From the NCBI GenBank assembly GCA_026315105.1, contig CM048755.1, positions 757,349,301 through 757,413,300 on the forward strand: a stretch of 64,000 nt of DNA, in the 5' to 3' direction. A program made the translations under genes and the position numbers. The stretch comes from Locusta migratoria (lineage: Eukaryota > Arthropoda > Insecta > Orthoptera > Acrididae). Shown here piece by piece: positions 42,715 to 57,200 of this stretch (position 1 is the first letter of the stretch; every line of letters starts with the position of its first letter). The notes below the pieces were generated by a model. That model worked only from the letters and a program-made list of their open reading frames with translations, ran no database searches and was not told the origin of the DNA.

Positions 42715-45710
42715 GGTATCTGTGAAGAGCCCAGACAAACGTGTGGTTCCTGAAGAGGGGCAGCGGCCTTTTCAGTTGTTACAGGGGAAACAGTCTGGAT
42801 GATTGACTGAGCTGGCCTTGTAACATCAGCTGGAGTGGTTTTGCCATGCAGGTACTGCTAACGGCTGAAAGCAAGGGGAAACTACAGCCGTTACTTTCCC
42901 CGAGGACATGTATGAATTTATGATGGCATCCTCTCGGGTAAAATATTCCGGAGGTAAAATAGTCCCCAATCGGATATCTGGGCGGGGACTACTAAGGATG
43001 ATGTCGTCATAAAAAAGAGCCATTCTGTGGATCGGAGCGTGGAACGTTCTAACACTTAATCGGGTAGGTAAGTTAGAAAATCTGAAAAGAGAAATGGATA
43101 GGTTAATTTTAGATATATTGGGGATTAGTAAAGTCCGGTGGCAGGATAAACAGGATTTTTGGTCAGGTGAGTACAGGGTTATAAATACTATATCAGTTGG
43201 TCTGATGATGAAAAAGAAAATATGAATGCAGATAAGTTACTATGAACAGCGTAGTGAACGCACATTTGTAGTAAAGATAGACACGAACCCAACACCGAGC
43301 ACAGAAGTACAAGTTTAAATGCCAACCAATTCTGCTAATGATGAGAAGATTCAAGAAATGTATGAGGAGATAAAAGAAAGTATTTAGAACGTTAGAGGAG
43401 GAAAAAACTTAATTGTGATGGGAGACTGGAACTCGGTAGTAGGAAAGGGAAGAGAAGGAAATGTAGTAGGTGAATGTGGACAGGGGAAAAGGAAGTGGAG
43501 ATCGCCTGGTAGAATTTTCTGCAGAGCACAATTTAATCTTCACAAACACTTGGTTTAATTATCATGAAAGAAGGTCATATACGTGTAAGAGACCAGGAGA
43601 CACTGGGAGGTACCAGATTGACTGTATAATCGTAAAACAAAAGTTTAGAAACCAGGTTTATACTGGAAGACCTATCCAGGGGCAGATATAGACTCTGACC
43701 ATAAGTTATTGGTTATAAACTGTACGTTTAAACATAAAAGAGACTGCAAAAAGGTAGGAAATTAAGGAGATGGAATCTGGACAAACTGAAGGCACCAGAG
43801 GTGGTTGAGAGTTTTAGAAGGAGCATTATTCAAGGATTGTCTGAAATGGGCGAAAGTAGTACAGCAGAAGAAGAAGAAGGCTGCAGAGGATCATATGGGC
43901 AGAAGGAAAAGACCTAACAGAAATCCTTGGCTAACACAGCAGATACTGAACTTAATTGATGAAAGGAGAAAATTTAAAAATGCATCAAGTGAAACAGGCG
44001 AAAGGGAGTACAGACGTCTGAAAAATGAGGTTGACAGGAAGTGCAGACCGGCTAAGCAGGAGTGGCTAGAGGAAAAATGCAAGACCATAGAAGAATGTAT
44101 AACTAGGGGAAAGGTAGATACTGCCTACAGGAAAATAAGAGAGACATTTGGAGACAAGAAAAGCAGCGGTATAAATGTCAAGAACTCAGATTGAAAACGA
44201 ACACTAAGGGAAGAAGGGAAAGCTGAAATATGGAAGGAATATATAGAAGGCTTGTACAAAGGAAATAAACTTGAAGGCAGTATTCTAGGAGCGGAAGACG
44301 AAGTACAGGAAGATGAGATACTATACTGCGAGAAGTATGACAGAGTACTAACAGATTTGAGTAGAAATAAGGCCGTTGGAGTAGACGATGTCCCGTCTGA
44401 ACTGCTATTATCGTTAGGAGTGCCAGTCATGAAGAAATTGTTCCACCTGGTATGCAAAATATATGAGACAGGGGAAATACCCTCAGACTTCTAGAAGAAT
44501 ATAGTGCATTTCCTAAGAAAGCAAGTGCAGAAACATGTGAAAATTATAGAACTATCAGTTTAATAAGTCATGGTTGCAAAATACTAACACGAATTATTTA
44601 CAGACGAATGGAAAAACTGGTGGAATCCGACCTTGTGGAATATCAATTTGGATTTAGGAGAAATGTAGGAACACGCGAGGTAATACATTACGACTTATCT
44701 TACAAGATAGATTAAGGAAAGGGAAACCTGCGTTTTTAGCATTTATGGATTTGGAGAAGGCTTTTGACAATGTTGACTGGAATACACTTCTTCAGGTTCT
44801 GAAAGTAGCAGGGGTAAAATATTGGGACCGAAGAGTTATATTCAACTTGTACGAAAACCAGGGTTGTAGCCTTTCTCCAGTGTTGTTCAATCTGTACATT
44901 GAGCAAGCAGTGAATGAATGTAAGGTGAGATTTGGAGAGGGAATTAAAGTCCAGGGAGAGGGAATAAAAAACTTTGCAGTTTGCTGACGACATATTAATT
45001 GTCAGAGACAGCAAAGGACCTGGAAGAGCAATTGAAAGGAATGGACAGTGTCTTGAAAGGAAGATATAAGATGAACACTGACAAGAGTAAAACCAGGGTA
45101 ATGTAATGTCAGAAAATCAGGGGATGCTGAAGGAATTAGATTAGGTAATGAGACAATAAAAGTAGTAGAAGAGTTTTGTTATTTTGGTCGAAAGATAACT
45201 TCTGATGTCCGAAGTAAAGAAGATATAAAATGCAGTATGACTATGGGAAGAAAAGCGTTTCAGAAGAGGCGAAATTTGTTGACATCCAATATTTGTTTAA
45301 ATGTGAGGAAGTCCTTTCTGAAAGCATTTGTCTGGAGTGTAGCACTGTATGGGAGTGAAGCGTGGAGTTCAGACCAAAAAAAGGTAGAAGCATTCGAAAT
45401 GTGCTACAGACGAATAACGAAGATTAGATGGGTAGATCACGTAACTAATGAAGAGGTGCTCAACAGAATTGGGGAGGAGTTTCTGGCTAAGAGAAGGGAT
45501 AGGTTAGTGGGACACATTCTGATACGTGAAGGAATCGTCAACTTACCATTAGAATGAAGTGTGTGGGGTAAAAATCGCAGAGAGACCGAGGGACTAATAC
45601 ATTAAGCAGATTCCAAAGGATGTAGGTTGCCGTACGTATTCTCAGACGAAGAGACTTGCACAGGACAGGGTAGCGTGGAGAGCTGCATCAAAGCCGTCTG
45701 CAGACTGTAG

Positions 45711-45743
<33 letters not shown>

Positions 45744-45755
45744 GCAACAGGCAAA
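42715..45755 (+). mobile_element. Nearly full-length decayed LINE ending in (AAC)n
   Basis: The best copy of the family also seen at 4110, 10647, 19577 and 34728. 5' blocks at 42730-43010; endonuclease at about 43020-43700 (WIGAWNVLTLNRVGKL, VMGDWNSVVGKGREGN, TGRYQIDCIIVKQ); linker frame 43805-44194; RT from 44252 (KAVGVDDVPSELL), fingers near 44525-44680, palm DLEKAFDNVDW at 44745 and GCSLSPVLFNLYIEQAV near 44870; the FADD-type site near 44980 is frameshifted. C-terminal part: RITKIRWVDHVTNEEVLNRI near 45405. The 3' end GTAGACAACAAC runs into (AAC)n at 45712-45750. At least five frameshifts or stops; inactive. Confidence 0.92.
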
Positions 45756-46954
45756 AAGATAGTCCTAGAAGAAGGTGGATTGACGATGTGATAGAGGATC
45801 TTACCAGTATGTGAACCTGGGGTGGGGGGGGGGGGAGCTGCAAACAACCAAGAAATGTGTAGAGATCATTTAAGAATCTGAGGGTCGATACGGGCTGTAG
45901 CTCTACCAAAGAAGAGAAACTTCTGGAGTCAGAAAGCATAAATATCTACAGCTGTTTTCTGTTTTCAATTCCAATGGAAAGATCGGATGAACAGGACTGA
46001 GATAGCTTTCCATCCTAGGTTTACTGAAATCTTATTTAACATCGAAATAGCTCCCAGGAAGTTCATGCTCTTTGCAGTGAGTGCAGCGTTCTGTAAGTAT
46101 AGTTGTAGCAAATTAAAGTTGCAACCCCCAAACAACTGTGTATGGTAGGTTGCCTTTAGAGAGGATATAGGCATCGGATTTTAGCTTTTTTCCCAATTTT
46201 TCTGATGTTCCTTAAGGGTTTTCCCTTTATATGCTAAATAATTACTGAAATCCGTCAAACCATTTCATCGTTTTAGCGAGACTAGCGCACAGCTATTCAC
46301 TTTATATGACGAACATACACTTCATTTCTGACTTTCCTTGTCCTACTAATCCACCTTTTTGGTGCTATATTAAAATTTGCAATTTTACGGCTCCTAAATC
46401 TTGCCGATCTCTGGAGCTGGCCCTGGTGTTGCACCTAAAATAAGAATTACACAATTTCCTAAATCTGTTAGGGAAAAACTATTTTCCTATGGGGGATTTT
46501 GTGTGTGCATGGTTTGACTGTTCTGCCAAGGGCACAGGGTCCCCTCAGTACCTGTCTGACTGGATGCACTTGCAACTAGTCAACATCCATTTTCAAGTTC
46601 TTGCTGTGTTCACACTTATACATGTAGTATCAGTGTAACTTTGTACCAGTCAGGGTATCTTTGTACCACTTAATATTTGGGTTTCAAATGGTTCATGTTC
46701 CACCTATTGGGAATATTTTTTTTTTCTAAATGTAATTTTTAATACCTCTGTTATAAATAATTCCCCAGTAGCTGGAAGATCAGCCATAAGAAAGCCAAAT
46801 ATTAAGTGGTACAAAGATAACCTGACTAGTAAAAAGTTACCCTGATTCACTCACTGTACTAAATTGCAATGTCTGTGTGCTGAAGGAAGGAGGGAAGATT
46901 AAGGTCCCTTTTTTGTTTTTGTTTTCTTTCTTTTTTTTTTTGTGTGGGGTTTTA
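45756..46954. other. Spacer without a supported gene
   Basis: 46620-46860 contains an imperfect inverted pair: CAGTCAGGGTATCTTTGTACCACTTAATATTTGG-type text and, later, its complement around 46798-46840. This could be a weak foldback with ~45-nt arms. No coding sequence. Confidence 0.45.
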
Positions 46955-47095
46955 GGGCGCACAACTTCTCAGGTCATTAGCGCCCGGATCGGAACAGAAA
47001 TTCGCTAGATCTCAAAAAATTTTATAACTGCCAGAAAGGAGAGTATCAAGAGAAAGCTAAAACAGAAGGATAAAAAAATCAAATAGAAGGGTAGA
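46955..47095. repeat. LINE-tail-like repeat
   Basis: Matches 36413-36540 (GGGCGCACAACTTCT, GGTCATTAGCGCCC, ATTCGCTAGATCT, AACTGCCAG). It probably represents the 3' end of an I-like LINE; the tail at 22195-22270 has a related GAGGGGACCAAACAGCTAGG pattern. Confidence 0.6.
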
Positions 47096-47245
47096 TTAAG
47101 GTCCCGCCGACAACTTGTTTATTACAGACGGAGCAGAAACTAGGATTAGGATGGGGAAAGGAAGTCGGCCTTGGAACCATTCTGGCATTTGCCTGTGTGG
47201 CCGCCGCCGTCCCGAATTAACCACTGCGGCACCTCGCTCGGTCTA
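47096..47245 (-). mobile_element. tRNA-derived SINE, family C, internally deleted
   Basis: Right edge GCCGAGTG-type head region (CACCTCGCTCGG on the plus strand) and body pieces (GGAACCATTCTGGCATTTGCCTG) match the copy at 23951. The central part with the B box is missing. Confidence 0.72.
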
Positions 47246-47282
47246 CCAGCGAGGCAGAATTTCATTTCAGTTTGCGAATATC

Positions 47283-47486
47283 AAATTCAAATGTTCAAAT
47301 GTTTGTATAGGTTATGGGACATAACTACGGGTTCATCAGTCCCTAAACTTACAAACTACTTATGAACTAGCTACTACTAAGGACGACACAAATATCCATG
47401 CCCGAGGGGGGATTCGAACCCCCGACAGTAGCGGCCGTGCAGACCGTGACTGACGGGCCTCAGTCCCCTCGGCCACCCCGGCCGGC
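47283..47486 (-). mobile_element. tRNA-derived SINE, family A
   Basis: Full-length copy. The target duplication TTGCGAATATC is at 47272-47282 and 47487-47497. Confidence 0.92.
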
Positions 47487-47497
47487 TTGCGAATATC

Positions 47498-48542
47498 CTT
47501 TTCTTTTTCTGCGGGAGGTGCGGATTGGTCGCACGGCTTCCCTCCCCTCCCATACCCCCCCTCCCCCCCCTCTTTGTACGTTGCACTGGAAATTGATCAT
47601 TTTACGCACATTTCTAAAGTTACTCCAGTACGATGTAACCATGCATGTTTGTCTTACTAGCACAAGAGGACGTACTCACCAGCTTTGTAGCCAGATTGCG
47701 CCTGACTCTCCATTTTCCCGACATCGCCTCTATCTTGCTCCATCGTGTTCTGAAATAAGAAACAAAGAAATAATCAGACAATACAATAGTATTTCTAAAA
47801 CTCTTATAACTAAATTTTCTTTCTGTTAACTTCATTATCGATAACCATGGCCGTATTTAGGCAGGTGCAACATGTGCAGTTGCACAGGGCGGCAAAATTT
47901 TGCCATCGAAAATTTCTTTTTTAATATTATTTAATGTTATGGTATATGTTACCTAAATAACTGATTAAATAATATTTTCATTTGGAGTTTCGATTACAGA
48001 AATAAGTTTTAAAATTCAGGTTGTTGTGTTGATAGCAGTGGCGTATCCAGAGAGGTGGGTTTTTCTTTTTTTAGAAATCAGTTTGCATCCCAGATGCCGA
48101 GGGGGTGGGGAAGCGTAAAATAAATTACTGCACAGGGGCGTCGCATACCCTTAAGTACGGCCCTGGTGATAACACAAGATGTGGAACACAAAACGCTTAT
48201 TATCTTGCTTGGCAACACTCGAGTACGCTAGGTAAGTTTCGCTTCGCGAGTTGTCCGCCATCTATCGAGCAACGGGAGAAGCGGGAGGCAGCGGCTGAGA
48301 TAGGGACTTCCCCGCCCGAATCCAGCGTAACATTTGCGAATTATAAATGTTCATGTATGTAATACAAATAAGTTTATTTTCAGTTTTAAAATCCAATGAA
48401 AGCCACAGTTCTGTAGTAACGAACAATAAACGCGACACTTTACACGCCACGAATCTTTATCGCTTTTCCCGCTGAATACGCAACAAAGAAACCTGCAGTG
48501 CAGAAGGCGTTCAGAGATTGGCGTGTGAGGACTGTAAAAGCA
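47498..48542. other. Upstream region of the PARP-like gene
   Basis: About 48220-48330 is richer in CpG than its surroundings, and the sequence just before the ATG at 48543 (AAAAGCAATGG) is a fair Kozak context. No TATA box was assigned. The rest (47500-48100) shows no gene. Confidence 0.4.
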
Positions 48543-50356
48543 ATGGCTGCGGAGCGTAAGTAAATTACTAACACATCGTTATAACGCACGTCTTTACAAT
48601 TTGGACACGATAGACATTCTTATTTCATTTGGCATTTATTTCAGAGAGACTGTTGGACGAGATATTACAGAACTATGCTCCTGATTATTGGACGTCTACA
48701 AGCCGGTCTACGTTTGTTGGTAGACGGTACATCAGACGAACCATTTCTTCGAATGACGCAGCATATAATATGGCAATAAAAGACATGCCAAATGATTACC
48801 GTATACTTCAAGTCGACGTAATTGAAAACCCATACCAGTACGGCCGATTCCTTATCCGCAAGGAACAATTAAAGAAACAAGGGAAGACTGTGGTGGTGGT
48901 AAGTCGTCTTTTATATAATAATTATATTTTAACGGGGTTTACTACGCGATGCTACGAAAAAGTAGTGCAATAACACAGCTCTCGATAAAATTTTTATGTA
49001 CTAAAACTACAACCGGCAATTTTTGGTTTTCGTCACGGTTATGTATTCCAGATGCATAACAACGCAGATTTGTATTCATTGTTGTTTGAAAATATACAGT
49101 TAGGGAAATAGTAAAAATGATAAATACCTTAAACATGCGGCAATAATTTATAGAACTGCACTCATATTTGCATAAATGATAGAATGAAATGAAGTTCCTC
49201 AATATTATATATCGGAAAGTGGTATAACATTTTTAAATTTGTATTTAGCTGTACAAAGCAGTATGATATGTTCAGATTATTTCAAATCTATGTAGGAAGT
49301 TAATGCGTGCATTCTCGTGTCTTGCTTGTAGAAGTAGTTTGGCTGTTGGTATAGATTTACTCAGTCTGGTGCTGGTTGTTCAAAAGAGTGGTTCGAGAGT
49401 GAAATTTAATACCTGGGTGTGTGAGAGTACAGCATTATAGACCAGTAGTATTCAGCAGTTGAAAGTGTCTACATTCTGTGTTTCTGCACTTTTAGTTTAA
49501 AAGAGGGTAATAGTGAGTACCATAGTAACAGCAATGAAGCCCTTGTGTATGTCTGCATATTGATTTCAAAGTGTATTCAAGGAAAGCTGATTCTATGTAT
49601 ACCAAAGCACCACTCTGTAAGATAATTTTTGACTACTGGATAACAACAGCTTTCATTGAGAACCAGCATGAACTTAATGTTAATCCTGTTAAGCACATGT
49701 TATTGAGGTTATTCCATCTTTAAGAGCAATGTTTGTTTAGTGTGCATCAAATTAACTACCTTTCCATATAGGAGACTGTATTACTTTTGTATTAGGAAAG
49801 TTGATTAGTTTATAGAAAAAGTCTGTGTCGAAGGCTGTTTACACTCTCGCATATCTTGTTTAAGTTTTTAATAGAAGATAAAGCGAGTGTGATAGAAATT
49901 ACATTATGGTGATCATTGTGAATCCTAAAGACTTGCTGTGTTTTTGGAAAAGTGAGTAGTTTAAGGGTGATTTAGAATAAATAGATACTAAAGTGGTAAA
50001 TGAATTTAGCAATCAAGAGGCACATTCTGTTCAGTGTAAGGTATAACTTAATGAGTTGGAGGGACACTCAAGTAAGGTGTAACTTTATAGTACTTCATAT
50101 GCTACATAATATTATTTTTAGTCTCTGGTAATATTTTTTGCAGTCTTTGTAAAACCAAATATAAATTTTTTTGGTAACAAAGCAATATTTTAATGTGTGC
50201 ATCTGATGAAAGTGCTGTATTTCCTACAAAATAAGTAATAACATAGTAGACTTAATTTCAGTTGTCACAAACCTGGTGAAACTTAAGTATGAAACATTAG
50301 GTTCAGTGGCACAGAAGTAATAAGAGTAGCTAATATGTTATTTACTTCCATAACTG

Positions 50357-50441
<85 letters not shown>

Positions 50442-50654
50442 AAAACCACAATATGGAAAAAAATGGGGAAGGAATTAATGATAATTCTTAGTTAATTACA
50501 ACAGATGATTAGAGTGCATGTTCTCCCTGTGATGCCTACTCAGTGAGGATCACTGTAACAGTGAAAGTACAGCAGTGACAGTATACTTTGCATGGTCAGA
50601 CAATGCTGTTTGCTCTCCTTTGCCTTTGGCAAAAATATATTTAAAAAAAAGTGT

Positions 50655-50691
<37 letters not shown>

Positions 50692-53600
50692 CGGAGAATG
50701 GTTGTAAAAGTCACACACTTGTGTTGCACAGTTGTGTGTAGGGAGCAGCACTGCCTGACCATGCACTGTATACTGTCACTGCTGCACTTTCACTGTTACA
50801 TTGATCCTCACGAGTAGGCATCACAGTAGAGAACATACACACTAATCATCTGTTGTAATTAACTGAGAATTTTTTAAAATTTATTTCCCTGAATGCCAAA
50901 TAAATTATAATTTTAGTTTTCAATTCACTTACAAATCATTCTCAAGCTTTTATGTGATCCTATTTGTTTTTCTTGCAGCATCAAATTGGGGATTTGGGGG
51001 GGGGGGGGGGGGGGGACTTTGATTGATGACCTTCGAGTTACAGATTATGCCCAAGGTATCATGGCCACATAATAATATATATAAAACTGGATGAAATGCA
51101 TCACTGCCTAAAGTGACAGTGGTGGTTATTTGATTACATACAAAATATTGTGTTACTGTGCTAGCCACTGTCATTTAGTACACCTTAAAATCATTCATAA
51201 AATGATCAAATCTGTCTGTACGAGTAAATTACACTGTACTTGACAACTAGAACATAATTCCAGCAGTAAACGTCAAAGGGGTAGGTGGATCAAAACAAAA
51301 TCTCCAGACACTCTGTGATGAAAACGGCATTGAAAAAGATGATGATACTCTAAAGGCTGAATTACTAAATGACTTTTTCCAAAGTTCCTTCTCTAGATTG
51401 CACACAAATTGCAAAATGGCAGATATCAAAATAATTGACAGAGGGATAGAAAAACAATTAAAATCGCTCTAAAGAGGAAAGGCCGCAGGACCAGATGGGA
51501 TACCAGTTCGTTTTTACACAGAGTACGCGAAGGAACTTGCCCCCCTTCTTGCAGTGGTGTACCGTAGGTCTCTAGAAGAGTGTAGTGTTCCCAAAGATTG
51601 GAAAATGGCGCAGGTCATCCCCATTTTTAAGAAGGGACATCGAAGAGATGTGCAGAACAATTGGCCTATATCTTTAACGTCTGTCAGTTGTAGAATTTTG
51701 GAACATGTATTATGTTCGAGTATAATGACATTTCTGGAGACTAGTAATCTGCTCTGCAGGAATCAGCATATGTTTCGAAAAATGCGATCGTGTGAAACCC
51801 AGCTATTCGTCCACGAGACTCAGAGGGCCTTAGACACAGGTTCTCGGGTAGATGCTGTGTTTCTCGACTTCCGGAAGGCGTTTGATACAGTTCCCCACAG
51901 ACATTTAATAAACAGAGTAAGAACATATGGTCTATCAGACCAATTGTGTGATTGGATTGAGGAGTTCCTAGATAACAGAATGCAGCATGTTATTCTCAAT
52001 GGAGAAAAGTCTTCCGAAGTAAGAGTGATGTCAGGGGTGCCACAGGGAAGTGTCGTAGGTTCATTGCTGTTCACGATATATATAAATGACCTTGCAGATA
52101 GCATCGGAAGTTCACTGAGGCTTATTTCAGATGATGCTGTAGTATATAGAGAGGTTGTAACAATGGAAAATTGTATTGAAATGCAGGAGGATCTGCATCG
52201 AATTGACGCATGGTGCAGGGAATGGCAATTGAATCTCAATGTAGACAAGTGTAATGTGCTGCGAATACATAGAAAGAAAGATACTGTATCATTTAGCTAT
52301 ACTATATCAGGTCAGCAACTGGAAGCAGTTAATTCCATAAATTATCTGGGAGTAGGCATTAGGAGTGATTTAAAATGGAACGGGCATATAAAATCAATCG
52401 TCGGTAAAGCAGATGCCAGACTGAAATTCATTGGAAGAATCCTAAGGTAATGCAGTCTGAAAACAAACGAAGTAGGTTATAGTACACTTGTTCGCCCACG
52501 GCTTTAATACTGCTCACCAGTGTGGGATCCGTACCAGGTGGGGTTGATAGATGAAGTAGAAAAGATCTAACGGAGAGCAACGTGCTTCGTTACAGGATCA
52601 TTTGGTAATCGAGAATGCGTTACGGAGATGATCGATAAACTCCAGTGGAAGACTCTGCAGGAGAGACGCTCTGTCACTCGGTACGGACTTTTGGTGATGT
52701 TTCGAGAACTTATCTTTACCGAGGAGTCTAGCAGTATATTGTTTGCTCCTACGTATATCTCGCAAAGAGATCATGAAGATCAAATCTGAGAGATTAGAGC
52801 CCAGACAGAGGCATACCGACAATCTTTCTTTCTGCGAACAATACGTGACTGGAATAGGAGGGAGAACCGATAGTAGTACTCAAGGTACCCTCCGCCACAC
52901 ACCGTCGGGTGGCTTGTGGAATATAGATGTAGATGTAATGGTATGCCAGCTGAACCAATTACTAGTCAGCAAGACAATATCAGTGAATAAATGCCTGCAC
53001 TGCTTGGCTCACAAACATAAATGTCAATAAATTTTATAGATAACCACTCATTTGAAACATAAAGGGGGGGGGGACTTTTTCTATGGGTTCAAGTACTCCC
53101 CCTCCTTCCTCTGTGGGCTTCTATGCTCCAGAAAATTGATTTAAGTAGGATTTCTTATTTCTCATCTATAGAACAAGGTAAGTTGCTTTCTTATTAATTG
53201 GCATTCTTGATATTCTCGACAATCAATTTATTTTCAGAAGTGATTGTTGATGACAATCAGCTGTTATTTATATTTTATACTTCCCATGATTTAGTGCAGT
53301 TCCCAACTGTTCACATCCATACATTATAAATGTCTTAAAGAATATGTGAGTTGTCATTAGAAAGAGTTCTGAATGAAATTTTAGATGAAGATTTTAACCT
53401 GGGGAGTAAAAGTGTATATGAGGATGGTGTTACAGAGTGTGATTCAGATCAGAAGAGTGATGTGAATGTTAGAGAAGATGAAGATAACATAGCTTCAGGT
53501 AGTTACCACACACTTCAATGTTACTTGCAGAGTATTTAAGTAGATGTGATTGTGTCCAAGTCTGGAAGAAGGTGTATAACCACACAGTCCAAAATACCTA

Positions 53601-54171
53601 GGAGGCCTTTTGCAAATATATTTAGGGAGCAGGTATGAGCAACTCCAGCTGGTGTTTGGCATTCTCCTGGAGAATGCCTTGAAGTTACTTTTTACTCCTA
53701 GCGATAGGAAAACAGCAGGTAACAGAAAGAAGTACTAATGCAAAAGGGTTCTCTAACCAAATTCTTCATTCAATGGAAAATATTCTACAAAAATAATTAA
53801 GAGAAAAGACAACAGATGGGGCCATGAGCCTCCTGCAGGAAAAGGACAGTGCCATATTCGTATAAAAGAAAGACACAGAAGTAAATCACTCTAAGTAAAG
53901 CAAAACAGTATTGTGGACAATGTCATAATCATGTATGCAACAAACATTCAGAAAGAATTGTGTAGCGTGTCTCCTGCCTTGAAGTTGAGGACTTAGTAGT
54001 CTGTGTAATATATCATTAGACTTGTATTTTGTATTGCAATACAACAATTTTTATAATCATCTCAATATTTATAACAATTGTCAATACTTATAAATCACTG
54101 CCTTAGTTAAAATTCATAAACATTTTTGAAAGTTGTAATTTTTTATCAGTAGACTTATTAAATACCTTCGG

Positions 54172-54220
<49 letters not shown>

Positions 54221-57200
54221 AGGCTTAGCTTTGTCAACATTAAGTTTACAGTTGTGGCTGAAAGACTGGAAGTTTCATAAAGAAAACAGTCATCAACCCA
54301 TACATTGGTTTGAATACCACAGTGCATTATTAGGCATGGCCTTTTTGTAGATAATATACTGTTGTCTTCCTCTGACCTTTGAGCAGCCAGTTAGAGTAGC
54401 ACATACAGTTTAACATGGATTCCGGACCATGGAGGGAGGAAAAAAGTATCATACAGACACAAAATCCTCTTCATTGTCAGATGCATGTATTCGTTAATGT
54501 AGGGTATCATAACAGGTATTATTTGGGTCATTTGTAAGATGCGATTCCACCCGTTAGCTTTGACCCATGGCATTGGGGTGTTAGATAGTAGGCTAGGTGG
54601 TGGCGAACTGTTCATTTTACGAGCCAATTACGTTTACTGAGTAGATGTGGGAACCTGTCAACCATAGAGCATGAACAGTGCTATTTATTTATTTTATGGT
54701 CTCTATGAAACACTGACAAGTCATTCTATGTTGTTCGGATTTCTAAGAATATTAACAACTTGCCACATCAGGTAAGGCCTTTGGGACTGGAAGTAAAATT
54801 TCAACAAGCCCTGAGATTTAATTAAAACACAAATTGCTATATCGATAGCTGAGATAGGTTGGCAACATCACCTTCGCGGGCCGCCACAGAGAGCGCCCCG
54901 CGAAGCCACGGCCGATGGGGGCGCCGCCAGCGTCTTGCTTGGCAGTTAAAGACACCACGACAGAAGACGCGAAGGCCAGAAGACCTTCGGACGCCGACCA
55001 GCACTCCTCGGAATACATCGCATGTTTCTAACTAGGATAGCTGCTGTACTTGTTTGTATTTATGTATCGCACTAATTCTAAAATACACTACTGACTAATG
55101 TTTCTATGTCTATAGAAATTCTTCAGAGTTCCCGATTGTGGCCTACAACCTGGACCCACCTTTCTGTGTGATCGCTAAGGACACAACACAAATCAATTAA
55201 AACAATGATTATTTTCAATTGGCTACGACTGAAATATGGGTGTTCTGCCATCTTGTTGACATTCTGGGTCAAAGCAGTCAGGTGGAATAACATTGTAAAA
55301 TTATGCCGTATTATTCATGGAGGTAAAACATCCTTTATGTGGGACTGAAGAGGTTAGTGTTATTCAATTAAAAGCTTTCAAACACAGAAGTGTGGAAAAA
55401 ATTGAGTGTTCTTAGTTAATGTTAGAATACCACAGTAACAGCATATGAATTTGAGTAAGGAAGAGAGAATCTTCATGTGGAGAAAGTGTTTGTCATAAGG
55501 AAATATTTTGGTCCCTACCGTGCTACGATGTTTAATAAAAGTGTAAAAACAATGTATAGAGAAAAGTACTACTCTACACCATGTAATTTCACCCATTTCA
55601 ACTTTCTTTTTGTGTACATCGGCACAACAGTCATACAACTTTGTATACAGTGTAACACAGCACTGAAGCATTGCAACAGATGTGGACGTGACTGGCAAAA
55701 TTTGGATGCCATCTATTGCATATTGAACTGGTGGAAAAAATGCTGTTGTGTCTGCTTTACTTATCCAAAAACTAAGGTGACAATTTGTATGTTGTAGGAT
55801 GATTCTCAGTTCAAAATTTTCAAATGCAGTCACTGTATAGGTATTAAATGCTGTTCAGTCTATAATCTAACATACTACGTTGTTTAGAAGGACCCAATGT
55901 AATGGTTTTGTGTCTCCTCAGCTCCTTTGTGTCAGTACTGCAAACACTACATCACAATGTTTTCAGTGCCCATCCTTCACACTATTTCATATACACAACT
56001 AAAGTAAGACAGTGCCTAGCCACACAGGAAAGGAAAGCACATTCTTTAAGACACATATTTCTGTTTACTTTTCATGCATGTTTACTTAACATACAATTTG
56101 AGGTCTACGGTATATTAGGTCAGCATCTTGTTCTCATTGAAAATCAGTTACTACTTGTGATCCTTTATGAATTCATAAACAGACCCTATGCATTGAGATT
56201 TAACAGGAAAATGTTCAGATTATCTTAAAGTCTGTTGCACAATGTTTAGACAGGGACTTCATCTGGGGACTTCATACAATACTTGATTCTGTCAGCAATC
56301 ATGTTCAGTTCTGTATTTCTCTTCATTTATGTATTACGGTATACTTCATTTTTTGTGTGAAGTTCTTTCCAATCGTAAGGAAACTTCTTTTCCTGTTCCA
56401 GTCTTGTTTCTTTTACTGGAAAAACAACTGCATGTAAACCTCTGTGGGGGCTCAAATCTTGAATTTTGTCCTTATGGTCTTTTCACAAGGAGGAATCAAT
56501 ATATTGGCTGTCTGTCCTACATCTTGGCAGCAGCACATACCATGATGCAGAGTGCCTCTGTTTCAGTGACTGCCACTGGAATTGGCAGATTATCTCTCTG
56601 ACATTTTCCAACTGCTAAATATACCTGTAACAAAGTGTGCTGCTCTCCTTTGGACCTCCTTTATTTCCTCTATTAGCTACAGGTACCACACTATACACAC
56701 TGGTTGTTTCCAAGCTATCTTCTTGCCATTAAGCACAATGTTATTAAAATACTGAAAGAAAGACATTATTTTACAATGCGATTCCACCCGTCTGCTTTGA
56801 CACACGTCGTCAACATATCGAAAAACCCATACTTCAGTCATAGACAACTGCAAATAATTATTGTTTCATGGGGCCCGTTAAAATATTATAGGTAATTTGG
56901 AACAAGTGTTGCATATTGCAGTTGCAGCCTGCTATCGGCACATTTTGAACATGGGAGCTTCGTAGTGCCGTCATTGCTTGTTCACTTGCAGCAATTTAAG
57001 CTGCACTCTTAGGTTCCTATGTAACCACATCATTTTAAATTATGACATATCTGTAAAAGAATATTAAAGTACTTTTGTCAATCAGATTAGACACCTACAG
57101 TCTAGCTCAGTGATAGGTGAGCTCACCTGTGGCCCGTGGCCCACTTGCGGCCCGCCGAGCCTTTTTGTGTGGCCCGGCAAGCTAGTTGTCCATTATTCAA

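Noticed and set aside
46620..46860. Regulatory hairpin
   Set aside because: The inverted similarity is imperfect and no repeat boundary or transcript supports it; noted only as a weak foldback.
55378..55833. 151-codon minus-strand frame in intron 2
   Set aside because: No family similarity, opposed by an overlapping plus-strand frame of similar quality, and no splice support.
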